From Paraconiothyrium sp. Pb-2020 (lineage: Eukaryota > Ascomycota > Dothideomycetes > Pleosporales > Didymosphaeriaceae): a stretch of 64,000 bases of DNA. The stretch is taken from NCBI GenBank assembly GCA_022419385.1, contig JAJUBI010000003.1, positions 4,092,001 to 4,156,000 on the forward strand, in the 5' to 3' direction. The notes under the pieces are model-generated. The model saw only the letters and a list, made by a program, of their open reading frames with translations, was not told the DNA's origin and searched no databases. A program made the position numbers and the translations under genes. Positions within the stretch are counted from its first letter, which is position 1, and the number at the start of each line of letters is the position of its first letter. Shown here in pieces: positions 22,232-32,858 of the stretch.

Positions 22232-24331
22232 CTAGTCGACCTCTTCCATAGCGCTCTCTCCAGTCGCCTCGGCAGCAGGCTCGTCAGCCTTGGCCTCCTG
22301 CTCGGTCTCAACCTCCTCGTCGACGTTCAGGCCGAGCGAAACGAGCTTGTGAATGCGCTCAGCGTACTGGACGGGCTCGTCAATGGTGAAGCCAGAGACG
22401 AGGAGAGAGGTCTCGAAGAGCAGCAGAGTGATGGACTTGACGGTGCGGTCCTCCTCGCCGTCAGCTTCGACCTTGCGCTTGAGCTCCTTGATGATGGGAG
22501 ACTTGGGCGAAATCTCGAAGGTCTTCTTGGAAGACATGTACGAGCTCATGGAGGTATCGCGGAGAGCCTGAGCCTTCATGATACGCTCCATGTTGGCGGA
22601 CCAACCGAACTGGCCGGTACGGATGGCGCAAGGAGAGCCGGTGAGCTTGTGCGATACGACAACCTTCTCGACACGCTCGCCCAAGACGTTCTTGAGGCTC
22701 TTGGCAAGACCCTCGTACTCCTTCTCCTCCTCCTCGCGCTGCTTCTTCTCCTCCTCGGTCTCCTCAAGCTCAAAATCCTTAGTGATGTCGACAAGCTTCT
22801 TGCCGTCGAACTCCTTGAGCTGGGTCATGGCGTACTCATCAATGGGGTCAACCAGGAAGAGGACCTCGAAGCCCTTCTCCTTGAGGGAGTCAAGGAATGG
22901 CGACTTCTGAACAGCCTTGAGAGACTCGCCGGTGATGTAGTACATCTGCTTCTGGTGCTCGGGCATGCGAGTGATATAGTCAGCAAGAGAAGTGGTCTCG
23001 TCACCAGACTTGGTCGAGTTGAATCGCAGAAGCTTGGCAAGGGACTGGCGGTTCTGGGAGTCCTCGTGGATACCGAGCTTCAAGTTCTTGCTGAAGGCAG
23101 AGTAGAACTTGTCGAACTGCTCACGGTCCTCGGCGATCTCGTTGAACAACTCAAGAGTCTTCTTGACGATGTTCTTGCGGATGACCTTCATGATCTTGTT
23201 CTGCTGGAGAGTCTCACGCGAAAGGTTGAGGGGCAGGTCCTCAGAGTCAACAACACCCTTGACGAAGCTGAGCCACTCAGGAATGAGGTCAGTGGCATCG
23301 TCGGTGATGAAGACACGGCGCACGTAGAGCTTGATGTTGTTCTTGGTCTTCTTGGTCTCGAACAGGTCGAAAGGCGCGCGCTTGGGAACAAAGAGGATGG
23401 CGCGGAACTCAAGCTGACCCTCAACGGAGAAGTGCTTGACGGCAAGGTGGTCTTCCCAGTCGTTGGAGAGCGACTTGTAGAAGGAAGCGTACTCCTCCTG
23501 AGTGATGTCCTGCGGGTTCCGGGTCCAGATGGGCTTGGTCTTGTTGAGCTCCTCCTCCTCAATCTTGGACTCCTTGACCTTCTTGGTCTTCTTCTCCTTC
23601 TTCTCCTCCTCCTCGTCATCGACCTCCTCAACCTTGGGCTTCTTCTCGTCGCCCTCGGTAGTCTCCTCGGCCTCATCATCCTCGACCTCCTTCTCGGTCT
23701 CCTTGAGGACGTGAAGGTAGATGGGGTAGGAGATGAACTCGGAGTGCTTCTTGACGACCTCCTTGATCTTGCTCTCGTTCAAGTAGTCGGTCTGCTCATC
23801 CTTAAGGTGAAGGATAATCTTGGTACCGCGGCCAATCTGCTCGCCCTCGGTGTCTTCAGAGATCTTGAAAGTGCCACCAGCGCTGGACTCCCAGATGTAC
23901 TGCTCGTCATCGTTGTGTTTTGAGACGACGGAGACACGATCTGCGACGAGGTATGCGGAGTAGAAACCGACACCGAACTGTCCAATCATGGAGATATCGG
24001 CGCCGGCGGAGAGAGCCTCCATGAACTGCTTGGTGCCAGAGCGGGCAATGGTACCAAGGTTGTTGATCAGGTCGGCCTTGGTCATACCGATACCTGAGTC
24101 CTGGATGGTGAGGGTCTTTGCCTCCTTGTTGGGAATGATGTCGATGCGGAGGTCCTTGCCGCTATCGAGCTTGCTGGGGTCTGAGAGAGCCTCATATCGG
24201 ATCTTGTCGAGGGCATCTGAGGCGTTGGAGATGAGTTCTCGCAAGAAGATCTCCTTGTTCGAGTAGACGGTGTTGATGATGAGACCAAGCAGCTGAGAGA
24301 TCTCAGCCTGGAACTCGAAGGTCTCCGACAT
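22232..24331 (-). CDS. HSP90: Heat shock protein 90 (cytosolic HSP90 chaperone)
   Basis: One uninterrupted exon of 699 residues. The GHKL ATPase domain (1-210) shows NKEIFLRELISNASDALDK, the lid region DSGIGMTKADLINNLGTIARSGT and GQFGVGFYSAYLVAD. A charged Glu/Lys linker (about 215-260) is followed by the middle domain with the catalytic-loop Arg (NLSRETLQQNKI). The C-terminal dimer domain ends in MEEVD, the docking site for TPR co-chaperones, so this is the cytosolic form. It folds kinases, receptors and other clients in an ATP cycle. Codon use is strongly biased to C-ending and G-ending codons, as expected for an abundant protein. This bias makes a 597-codon Leu-rich frame on the opposite strand that is not a gene. 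The promoter and a 5'-UTR intron are described separately. Confidence 0.99.
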   Translation of the reverse strand: MSETFEFQAEISQLLGLIINTVYSNKEIFLRELISNASDALDKIRYEALSDPSKLDSGKDLRIDIIPNKEAKTLTIQDSGIGMTKADLINNLGTIARSGTKQFMEALSAGADISMIGQFGVGFYSAYLVADRVSVVSKHNDDEQYIWESSAGGTFKISEDTEGEQIGRGTKIILHLKDEQTDYLNESKIKEVVKKHSEFISYPIYLHVLKETEKEVEDDEAEETTEGDEKKPKVEEVDDEEEEKKEKKTKKVKESKIEEEELNKTKPIWTRNPQDITQEEYASFYKSLSNDWEDHLAVKHFSVEGQLEFRAILFVPKRAPFDLFETKKTKNNIKLYVRRVFITDDATDLIPEWLSFVKGVVDSEDLPLNLSRETLQQNKIMKVIRKNIVKKTLELFNEIAEDREQFDKFYSAFSKNLKLGIHEDSQNRQSLAKLLRFNSTKSGDETTSLADYITRMPEHQKQMYYITGESLKAVQKSPFLDSLKEKGFEVLFLVDPIDEYAMTQLKEFDGKKLVDITKDFELEETEEEKKQREEEEKEYEGLAKSLKNVLGERVEKVVVSHKLTGSPCAIRTGQFGWSANMERIMKAQALRDTSMSSYMSSKKTFEISPKSPIIKELKRKVEADGEEDRTVKSITLLLFETSLLVSGFTIDEPVQYAERIHKLVSLGLNVDEEVETEQEAKADEPAAEATGESAMEEVD

Positions 24332-24355
24332 GGTGGGGTATATGTGTAAGTCGGT

Positions 24356-24495
24356 CTAGGAGCTGTCGAACAGTCAGACAATGTGCCAATGTAGCTGGAA
24401 ACGACGAAACGAGAATCGAGTTCGAGTAGGAAGAGTTTTCGACTCGGTGGGGTCGCTCGAAGGCGCAGGTGCGGGCGCAGGCGGCAGGCACTTAC
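24356..24495 (-). other. Putative 5'-UTR intron of HSP90
   Basis: On the minus strand a GTAAGT at 24495 and a TAG at 24356 bound 140 nt with a GTCTGACTG branch site near the 3' end. The 3' splice site lies 24 nt before the ATG. No coding frame needs it, so it is inferred from signals alone. Confidence 0.5.
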
Positions 24496-24644
24496 AGAAT
24501 GAAGTTGTAGGTAACCCTGTAGCCTTACAAGAAAGCTGTGCGTGTGGTGGGTGGTAGGTGGTGAGCAGATGCGTCTGCAGCGGGTCTCAATGAGCAATTC
24601 AAAGAAGATGGAGAGCAGGCAGAGGCGGAATTGCAGGCGTGGAC

Positions 24645-24684
24645 ATATATACGGCTGTGGTGGAGCTCGAGAATCTTCTAGCAG
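24645..24684 (-). promoter_or_regulatory. HSP90 core promoter: heat shock element plus TATA
   Basis: A heat shock element with a perfect inverted pair GAAtcTTC lies at 24671-24678, followed by a third pentamer (AGCAG) with one mismatch. About 20 bp downstream in the sense of HSP90 is TATATA at 24645-24651. This spacing fits HSF1-driven transcription starting near 24615. The transcript would then contain the 5'-UTR intron. A CCAAT box (GGAACCAATCAC, about 24715-24726) lies just upstream. Confidence 0.55.
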
Positions 24685-24726
24685 AACGGCAGAATCGCAT
24701 GGAAACTGCTGGCGGGAACCAATCAC

Positions 24727-26763
24727 GCCCTTCAGCCGCCTTCACCGCCCTGAATTACGCCTCGACCCCAGCAACCCCGACCGCCCTCCCACAGCCTCTA
24801 TCACTTGAGGCGTGTTTGCCTGTGCTTTTGCACCTGCGCGCAGCCTTTGGAATTGATTGTTCGCTGTTCTGCCTAATGCACCGCCTTCCGCAGCCACTGC
24901 AGCCGTCACCGCCCGCATCTGAAGAATATTCGAGGCTCCACCGCGGCCCATCACAACGTGGGGGAAAGGTAGACTGTACACGGGCAATTGCAACAGCGGT
25001 TCTCAGAGAGACAGTGTCGGAATTTTCCTATACAGAGATCAGCGAGAGGGGTTGGACATCTCGCAAGAGCTCGGATCGTTATAGTGCATATTTGGGGTAA
25101 AGTACGGTGAGCGTGTCCTGCAAGGCTGCCTGTCTGCCTCGGTTGCCTGCTCACCACTCTGCATACGTAAACTTGTTGAGCGGTGCTGGAGATGAATACC
25201 CTCGCAGGATATCAATCGCACTCTATTATACTCAGCATGTGAACTCACAGCTCCCTTTGTTCAATGTGGTATTTGAACTCTATTATATGGGTACTCTGCA
25301 TGTCGTTTCCCCGGATTTGACTCAGTATGACACTTCTAGGTATAAACTCCGATCGTGTCCTGAAAGGGTTCTCGCGGACGATGCCCCAATTTCGGGTATC
25401 ACTCGAGCGCCATAATTGCCTCGGCTCATCCTGGGGCGTAGATACTTCCGGACATTATACCAGCGATCGAGCACAGCTTCAACAGGGAATAACCCTTTCA
25501 TCTCGCTCTGAACAAGGGGAAAAAGGACTTGAAGCCTGATTTCTACCTGCAATACGTTTCTCGAGGAGCCACCGAAGATTACGAAACAAAAGAATGCGAC
25601 ACCTAGTCACATTCATATTCCCCGGCACTCCACAGCGCTTAATGCATTACAGATTGGGCGAATAAATTACGTATCCTGGTGTAATACAGAGGCGGATGCA
25701 CTGGTCAGAGCCTCCCATTATCAAGTCCACACATGGTGAATAATCATTGCGGGTGCATACGATATCTTTTAGCTACACAGCAGCAACCATCTGATGTTGG
25801 TAAAGGTCGTTCACCTGATATCGAATCAATGGTATTAGTCAGCTTGGACTTCCACATGTCGTGTGGAGAGAAGCTGTCGGCATGGCTACGCATATTTCGA
25901 GGTGGGATCTTAACCAGTCATAAATCAATGATCATGAGGAGCGATGGACGTCGCGAGGCGATATTTCGACATCAAGATGATGAATATATCCTTGGGCATG
26001 ATGGTAACCATATCATTGTCCATAAGGATATGTAAACAGGCTATCCTTTTTTACGGCGAATTGTTTCTATGGTAAACATACCGCGCACATGTTTCACGAC
26101 GCAACCAATACGGCACCTCCACCACGATACGACTTCGTGACAGCTATTTATAATAGAAAAGATTTGAGAATTTCGTCAAGTAACCCTGGTATATCACCAA
26201 CGCCGGATTCAAGCTGATAGCGACCTTCTATTGATCCATTCTAGGGTAACACAAGGGTGGTCATACTGGCGAGGCTTCTTGAATCTGTACATGTTCATTC
26301 CCCGAGGTGGCTGTGAATCTTTCTCCTGAGAGCGGTAATGGTACATTGGTGGTATGAACACGATGAAAGCATCCAACAGCTCGGTATGTACTGGTGGAAG
26401 AGACAAATGACACAACATGTCTTGTAATTGTTGTGTTCATTGATTAGAATTTGAGGTTCCGTCACATAACCTTGGTACCCACAAATCCAGATGCATGGGC
26501 AATCGGTCGACGTCCTGTACATCTCAGCCTTGTTCAGAGGTGTTCACGTTGGCAAGATCTACGAAATTTTTGGAAGCATGTTCGCCCACTGTAAGCTCCT
26601 TTCGTGAACGCACAAAAGCGTTGTTAGCTACATGTTTTCCACTGAGACATATCGACGTGCTGGCTCATGGCATGGAATCATAAAAATATCTTCACAGAGA
26701 TTGTTTTGCAAGCCAACGCACGAGAACATATATTCATAACATCATTCAATTCTTCTATTGTGT
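24727..26763. other. Gene-free interval upstream of HSP90
   Basis: About 2.0 kb between the HSP90 promoter and the stop of the GH105 gene. The part 26040-26760 is more AT-rich than its surroundings. A 100-codon frame at 25733-26035 has no recognisable domain. I see no transposon ends, tRNA or repeat. Confidence 0.35.
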
Positions 26764-27897
26764 CTATATGAAGGTACGCAGGAATTCTCCGAGCGCCATG
26801 ATGGCCATCGCTTGGCCGTAAGGCATGCTAGTAAGGGGTATCTTTTTGTAGAAATCCAGGTCGGGTCCCATAGCGGTTCCGAAGCTCACTTCGAGCAATT
26901 CACCCTCGGGGTTGATTTTGCCGAGCACCGCCTTCACCGCCTTCACCGCCGGTTCCAAATATTCCTTTCCAATGTATCCCTTCCTTACACCCTTGAGCAT
27001 ACCGTAAGCGAAGCCCGCAGTAGCTGACGCTTCGTCATAGTTGCCATCTTTGAGGGGAAGGTCGATCAACGTCCGCCACATGCCATTCTCTCCTTGATGC
27101 TTGACAAGTGCTTTGCATTGCGCCTCGAAAATACCGAGGAGAAATTGTCGGAGCGGATCGCCAGGCTGTAGGCGTAGCAGTTCGACAAACTCTGGTAGGA
27201 CTATTGTAAGCCAGGAGTTTCCACGTCCCCATCTTGCTCTGGCGAAGTTGTGTCCGATGCTGCCATCCTTGCCATCTTCCCATTTCCATCCGTGGAAGAA
27301 GAGGCCTGTCGAAGTGTCGAATAGATACTGGCAATGCAAGATGAATTGTCTCTTCGCTTCCTCAACGTACTCTGGCCGATTCAACGTGAGACCGATCTTC
27401 GCAAGCGGAAGTGCGCTCATCATCAGCGTATCGTCCCACAATTCGTCCTTATTGAAGGTGTTGTAAGTTTCATGTTGAAACCCTCCATATTTGGTTTTCG
27501 GCAGCCCGTTCATGAGCCACTCTGCCCACGTATCCAGCCATGGTAGGTATGTCCGGTTTCCGGTGTCTTCATACAAATATGCGAGCGTCAGGAATGGACT
27601 CATCGTGTTGATGTTTTTGGTCGTTCCTTTGGCCAATTGCTTCTGGAACCAGCCAGTCATGATGTCCTTGGTATCTTGCGAGCCCGTAAGTGTGTAGTAA
27701 TGCCACAAGCCGTATAAGCCGATGCCATGCGTCCACTCCCATCCGTCCCATCCTTTGGTATCGATCACGCGCCCATCTTCGAGTCTAAGAAGAAACTCGC
27801 CGGTTGTATCATGGATGTTTATCAGATTGTGCGTGAGCAGCTGGATTGCCGAGTGGATGTCATCGGACTTCAGACCGTGGATTGTAAGTGTCGACAT
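26764..27897 (-). CDS. GH105 unsaturated rhamnogalacturonyl/glycuronyl hydrolase, intracellular
   Basis: A single exon of 377 residues, the usual length of the YteR/GH105 family. It has the alpha/alpha-barrel pattern with GWDGWEWTHGIGLYGLWHYY, then ELWDDTLMMSALPLAK, where the WDD at about 154-156 holds the Asp proton donor. The loop GHNFARARWGRGNSWL and the closing SATAGFAYGMLKG are also present. The family hydrates the double bond of unsaturated uronic acid at the non-reducing end of pectin-lyase products and so releases the next sugar. No signal peptide is present, so it should act in the cytosol on imported fragments. The start at 27897 is directly followed by conserved sequence. It is divergent from an MFS transporter, with 927 bp between starts. 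Confidence 0.93.
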   Translation of the reverse strand: MSTLTIHGLKSDDIHSAIQLLTHNLINIHDTTGEFLLRLEDGRVIDTKGWDGWEWTHGIGLYGLWHYYTLTGSQDTKDIMTGWFQKQLAKGTTKNINTMSPFLTLAYLYEDTGNRTYLPWLDTWAEWLMNGLPKTKYGGFQHETYNTFNKDELWDDTLMMSALPLAKIGLTLNRPEYVEEAKRQFILHCQYLFDTSTGLFFHGWKWEDGKDGSIGHNFARARWGRGNSWLTIVLPEFVELLRLQPGDPLRQFLLGIFEAQCKALVKHQGENGMWRTLIDLPLKDGNYDEASATAGFAYGMLKGVRKGYIGKEYLEPAVKAVKAVLGKINPEGELLEVSFGTAMGPDLDFYKKIPLTSMPYGQAMAIMALGEFLRTFI

Positions 27898-28824
27898 GTT
27901 GGGCAGAGCGTGTACAGATTGTACCCCGCGTCTGACTGTCTCGCGTCTAGGTGGAAATGGGGAAGTCGCGAACGGTGTAACAAGTGCCCCAAGAAACTAT
28001 CAGTGGGAATGCAGGGCCAAGACAAGTAACAGAAGGATGATATTCTTCAGAATTGAGATGTTTTGGCAGAGGAATTGTTTACGTTGCTGCCGAGCTGTAA
28101 TCGGTCCACAATGTACCGACCACAGTGGACCGTCGTTACATTTCACCCCGAGGCCACATGATCCAACTCACATGAGACCCTTCAATTTTCCACTACGCTA
28201 ACTCTTGCTCCGCGTCAACAGATGTCCCGACGTATCGCAGACACGAGTCCCTAATGCTGGGGATTCCAGGATCCGGATCCGAGCACCCGGGGTGGCGGAG
28301 GACAATGCCAAGCAACGCACGTGAGAATCCTCATTTGAAGCCTCCGGAGCAAATCTTCCACCAGCCGTCGCCCGTTTTTCGGCGCCTATTCACCCGGGTG
28401 TGCTGGGCATGGCGTATATTGGTCGTGCACGGATGCGCTCTCCGCAGCGTCTTATTGCGCCGCCCCAGGTCCACCTCCACAACCTGAGTCGGGGGGTCCG
28501 TTCGTGTGGAGAACTTTGTCCGGGGATGACTCTCAATCGTTAGTCTCGCAGTGCGCCTGCTAAGACCATTAAACCCCATGCAGACTAAGTCAGACGGGAC
28601 AGCGGTCGCGAAGAGCGTGAGTCGTGCGGTTGGTGTTGCCCCGAATGGGCACCATGCCCGTGGTGCCAGGGTAGGCCAGTTTTCCCGGGGGCATGGCAGG
28701 CAGTACTTAGAGACTGGCTCCACATGTTGTATCACAACTCTGAGTTCGAGTCTATCCTCTCCACCGACAACTTCGCCTCACAGTCTTCTCCTGTCTAGGT
28801 TGCTATTACCTCAGGTCCGTCAAC
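27898..28824. promoter_or_regulatory. Shared 5' region of the GH105 and MFS transporter genes
   Basis: This 927-bp divergent interval is the likely site of co-regulation. I could not pick out a specific regulator site with confidence. Confidence 0.35.
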
Positions 28825-30630
28825 ATGGCCCGTTCAGTACACAGCGACGTGCACGCCGCACCTGACGTTAAACATGACCACGCCAATGTCGAGCGTGTGT
28901 TGTCGACAGATGAGAAGGCCGAGCACATAAACTACGACCGTATCGACGACGAATTAGCGAAATATGCCAACGCTGAAGCCATCGAGATCTCACCGGAGGA
29001 GAATAAAAGACTGAAGCGTATGATTGACAAGCGGGTGCTGCCGATCATGGTTTTCACATACTTTCTGCAGGCATTAGACAAAGGAACCATGTCTTTTGCC
29101 AGTATCATGGGTCTACGGACTGACATTCCAGTTTTATCGGACAACAGCAAGGTATTCAGCAACGATTCGAAATTCAAAATCGAATGCTCACGTTAATCAG
29201 TTTGCTTGGCTCACTACCTGTATTTACATCGCTGTCCTCATTGTTGAGTTTCCGACCAACTGGTTGATTCAGAGGGTGCCTATCGCCAAATATCTAGGTT
29301 TCAACAGTAAGTTTCGCCCCAGAGCGCTCCCAGAGTCCTAAGTGTACCGAGAAGTATGTGAGACTGATTATATGCTTTGTTTTTAGTCATGGCATGGTCA
29401 GCCGTGCTCGCCCTACACGCCGCTTGCAAGAGCTTTCCCGCCTTGGTCGCCGTCAGGACACTGCTCGGTATCTTCGAGGCAGTTTGCCAGCCCACTTTCT
29501 TGATTCTCAGTTCCATGTGGTACAAGCGCGAGGAGCAGGCACAAATCGTTACCTACTGGTACATGATGAACGGAATGCAGCAAATCGTTGGTGGTCTGCT
29601 GGCCTACTGCTTCAGTCTTATCAAGCCGCCGTCGCCTTTGAAGTCATGGCAAGCCATCTTCATGACATACGGTATCCTTTCCTTCTTTTGGGGTGTCTTC
29701 GTCATCTGGTGGCTTCCTGGTCAGTACCACTCACCACACCTCCGCAAACGTGTTGGCTGACTTCGATTTAGACAGTCCTATGCGTGCAAAGTGCTTTTCC
29801 GAGGAAGACAAGAAACTGATGATTGAGCGTGTCCGGTCCAACCAAACTGGTCTCCAGAACAAGAAATTCCGTGTCTATCAGATGAAGGAGGCCCTTACCG
29901 ACCCTCAGTCCTGGTGCTACTGCCTCATTGCTATCTGCACTACCCTCCCAACATCTGGTCTTGGTGGCTTTGCCAACATCATCATTAAGGGCTTCGACTT
30001 CTCCGTCTTGGAGACCCAACTTCTTGCCATGGTCCTCGGCGTAGTCATTATCATCACGCTCATCTCCGCTACATGGCTTGCGAACAAGACTCAACAGAAT
30101 CTACTTGTCATGGGCATTTATGTCATTCCGTGAGTCTAGAACAATATCCTTCAAGGAATCGTTGCTAATAAGAACATAGATCGTTCGTTGGAACCATCGT
30201 ACTAATGACGGTCAAACTCCACAACAAGGCCACTCAAGTCGGTCTTCTGATCAGCTACTATATTGTCCTCTCTTTCTGGGCCGCGCAGACGCTCTCCATG
30301 GCATTACTCTCTCGTAACATTGCCGGCCAGACCAAGAAGACAACCGTGGTGGCCATGAACTTCATCGCCTGGTGCGTCGGAAATGCTATCGGACCTCAGG
30401 TCTTCCTCACCCGAGATGCGCCCCGCTACTTCATCGCTTTCTCGACCCATATGGGCTGCTACGTCTTACTCGTCCTTGTTATTGCCTTCCTTCGATTCAA
30501 CTTCATGATGCGAAACAAGAAGAAGGACCAACTTGCTGCGCAGGTAGCGGAGGCAAATGATCAGCACCTTGTGCACGCTTTCGATGACTTGACGGACAAG
30601 GAGAACCCAAGCTTCCGGTACATGTATTAG
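28825..30630 (+). CDS. MFS transporter, Dal5/ACS anion:cation symporter family
   Basis: Five exons (28825-29151, 29201-29306, 29387-29719, 29772-30129, 30180-30630) give 524 residues, standard for the fungal Dal5/Tna1 family. A cytosolic N-terminus of about 70 residues leads into the first helix with the signature RVLPIMVFTYFLQALDKGTMSFASIMGL. The line EFPTNWLIQRVPIAKYLG is the family's variant of the loop 2-3 motif. It continues with GIFEAVCQPTFLILSSMWYKREEQ, WWLPDSP at an exon junction and AMNFIAWCVGNAIGPQVF. Members import allantoate, nicotinate, biotin, pantothenate and related organic acids by proton symport at the plasma membrane. The substrate here is not determined; its divergent partner, a cytosolic GH105, suggests an unsaturated uronate-containing oligosaccharide. 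Confidence 0.92.
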
Positions 30631-31157
30631 GTGCTCAACTACAAATAAGGGTTAAGGCGCAAGGATAGGTAGATGTCATCTTTGGAGCAGTAGTTTACTT
30701 CGCGCCAATGTAATACTCCAGTCCTCCAGTGGTCCTACCCATGTATCTTGCCAGATTGAAAGTGCCTTTTGAAACGAGCATGTTCATTGATGGCGGTACA
30801 AGCCCACAAGACTAAGACTATAGCAGCAGATATCTCTTGCCTGTTGCCATGTGAATATTATGGATACGGAACCAAGTTAATTATTGAGACACCTAGGTTA
30901 CTCGTTTATTGGATGGATGTCTGACCGGGATCAGATTCAGCTTACGTCGGATCTTTGGGTTAGCATCATAATCAGCAGGCTAGCTTTAATCAGGTCAGAT
31001 AGAGCAGTACTTCAAAGAAATGCTGTTGGACCTTTTAAAGCTGCATGGGTGTAGGGGGGTGGCGTAACACGTGATAGCGCGAGAGCCCTGCCCTGGAGCT
31101 GGAGCCCTGAAGCGAAGGCGGAACGCCGAACCTAGTGCCCCGTACATTCATGACAGC
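30631..31157. other. Intergenic between MFS transporter and PIG-S genes
   Basis: 527 bp in a head-to-tail arrangement; 3' flank of the MFS gene and promoter of PIG-S. Nothing specific is seen. Confidence 0.35.
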
Positions 31158-32858
31158 ATGGCGCAAACCGTGCGGCCACCGGAGACAACAACTATGGCCA
31201 GCACGAACAATGAGCCGAAGCAGCCGCCTCCGGAAACCCAGCAGAGCCTCTGGCTACGGCGCGCAGTGATAGCATCTTTCTGGGCTGTCGTGGCCTTCCT
31301 GGGTCTCCCAGTATGGTGGAAGACAACAGCCATCTATCGCGCCGAGCTACCGCTACAGGACATGACCGCCTGGGCTAATGCACAGGTTAGAGCCTCAGTC
31401 ACGGCTAGATTTCCTTTACTGACGAGTACACAGGAATGCAAGCTTGTCTTTCCCCTCCATATTGCTGTAGAAGCCCCGCTGCCTCCCCACGACGCTCATC
31501 ATCTGCTCGAAGCCGCACAGAAAGCCCTCAACGACTTGAACCACTTCCCCTCCCACCAATTGCGCCTCGTGTTCGCCGAAGCGCCACCGCCTGCCAACGC
31601 CTCGCAACAGGTCATTGTTGATGGTACCGACCCGGCACAGGAGGGCGACACCGCTGCTCTATCCGTCCGCTTGATACCTGTGGAAACAGGCGTCACACCC
31701 CGTTCGCAATTGCAACCATACTTGGCGGCTCTCGATGTATATTACTCGCCTAACCAAATACACCCACAGTCCTCGACCAGCTCGCCGCTCGCAACCTATA
31801 TCGCTGGAGAATTGCATCAATTGTATGCACAGGAACAGGCGCAGTTGGCCAATCTGATCTCTGATGCATCCTACCGGAGCAGATCCGTGGCTCCAGATGT
31901 TGCAGCCCAGCTTCAGCGTCAATCAGCACGCGCGTTCAAATACGCACCCACCTATCATCTCACCTTTTCATTGTTCACGCCCACGTCGACTCCATCAGCC
32001 TGGGACATTGACGCCGCTTTGCGTCAGTATATGAATCCCATCCTTGAATCTTTCTCCGGGATAAGCAATTTCACCATTGATACACAGGTCCAGCTCTACG
32101 CTGGGTTCTCGCCTTCGATCCGGCAACCCGAGTACGATGACAACGCCAAAGCGTGGACGATTTACCAAGAAGACGTCAAAGGCTTCATCAATGCAGCTGA
32201 GTGGCCTTTGAGCCCCAGTATCGGTCAAGGTCCGACAATCAACTTCGCCCTCTATGTCCCAGACGAAGCTCAAGCCCCGCTATTCGTCCAGGGAAGCAGG
32301 GACAACAGCTGGCTGATCCCTCAGTGGGGCGGTGTCATGATCTTGAATCCTCAATCACGCGAGGCCACATTGACCAAGGAAGCCCTCGTGCCTGCCATGC
32401 AGGTCTTCTCGACACAATTGAGCTCCCTTCTCGGCCTACCGCAGACACCGGCCTCGTTGCCTCTCCGTATCTCCACGTTGACACGTGTCCACGCGGCTTC
32501 GCTTATATTCTCAACTTCGTCTACACTTGGCGCTCTTGCGCAGGTCTATCAAAAAATGCCTACTATTCCAGTCCCGGACTCTGTCGCCAAATCCGTTGAT
32601 CTCTCTTTAGTGCACCTTAAACAAGCTTGTGAGAGCTTGCGCGATGGCCGGTTCCAAGACGCGTTGGAGCACGCGAGAATTGCAAATGGGGAAGCCGAAA
32701 AAGCATTCTTTGAGCGGTCCATGGTGGGTCAAGTTTACTTCCCAGACGAGCACAAAGTTGCGGTCTACCTACCTCTACTCGGTCCAATCGCTGTCCCTCT
32801 TGTTATGGCTGCGCTTAAGGAGGTCAAAGCCGGCATTGCTGCCCTGAAGGGACGGTGA
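31158..32858 (+). CDS. GPI17: GPI transamidase subunit PIG-S (Gpi17)
   Basis: Two exons (31158-31385, 31434-32858) give 550 residues. The N-terminal membrane helix (VIASFWAVVAFLGLPVWWKTTAIYRA) with the WWKTT-YRA-LP motif and a C-terminal hydrophobic segment (YLPLLGPIAVPLVMAALKEV) match PIG-S. The large region between them lies in the ER lumen, with family phrases such as CKLVFPLHIAVEAPLP, NFALYVPD, WGGVMILNP and the QLSSLLGLP helix. The complex attaches GPI anchors to proteins. The 48-nt intron (31386-31433) has in-frame length and no stop, so it can be read through; its TACTGACG branch site and the usual family spacing argue that it is removed. ATG at 31158 is the first in frame; 31194 is an alternative. 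Confidence 0.9.
   Translation: MAQTVRPPETTTMASTNNEPKQPPPETQQSLWLRRAVIASFWAVVAFLGLPVWWKTTAIYRAELPLQDMTAWANAQVRASVTARFPLLTSTQECKLVFPLHIAVEAPLPPHDAHHLLEAAQKALNDLNHFPSHQLRLVFAEAPPPANASQQVIVDGTDPAQEGDTAALSVRLIPVETGVTPRSQLQPYLAALDVYYSPNQIHPQSSTSSPLATYIAGELHQLYAQEQAQLANLISDASYRSRSVAPDVAAQLQRQSARAFKYAPTYHLTFSLFTPTSTPSAWDIDAALRQYMNPILESFSGISNFTIDTQVQLYAGFSPSIRQPEYDDNAKAWTIYQEDVKGFINAAEWPLSPSIGQGPTINFALYVPDEAQAPLFVQGSRDNSWLIPQWGGVMILNPQSREATLTKEALVPAMQVFSTQLSSLLGLPQTPASLPLRISTLTRVHAASLIFSTSSTLGALAQVYQKMPTIPVPDSVAKSVDLSLVHLKQACESLRDGRFQDALEHARIANGEAEKAFFERSMVGQVYFPDEHKVAVYLPLLGPIAVPLVMAALKEVKAGIAALKGR

Noticed and set aside
22130..23923. 597-codon plus-strand open frame, Leu/Val/Asp-rich
   Set aside because: It lies exactly opposite HSP90. 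The strong codon bias of HSP90 (AAG, GAG, CTC) creates a stop-free antisense frame; the product has no domain.
31071..31157. N-terminal extension of PIG-S
   Set aside because: The frame begins with GTG, not ATG; the first in-frame ATG is at 31158.
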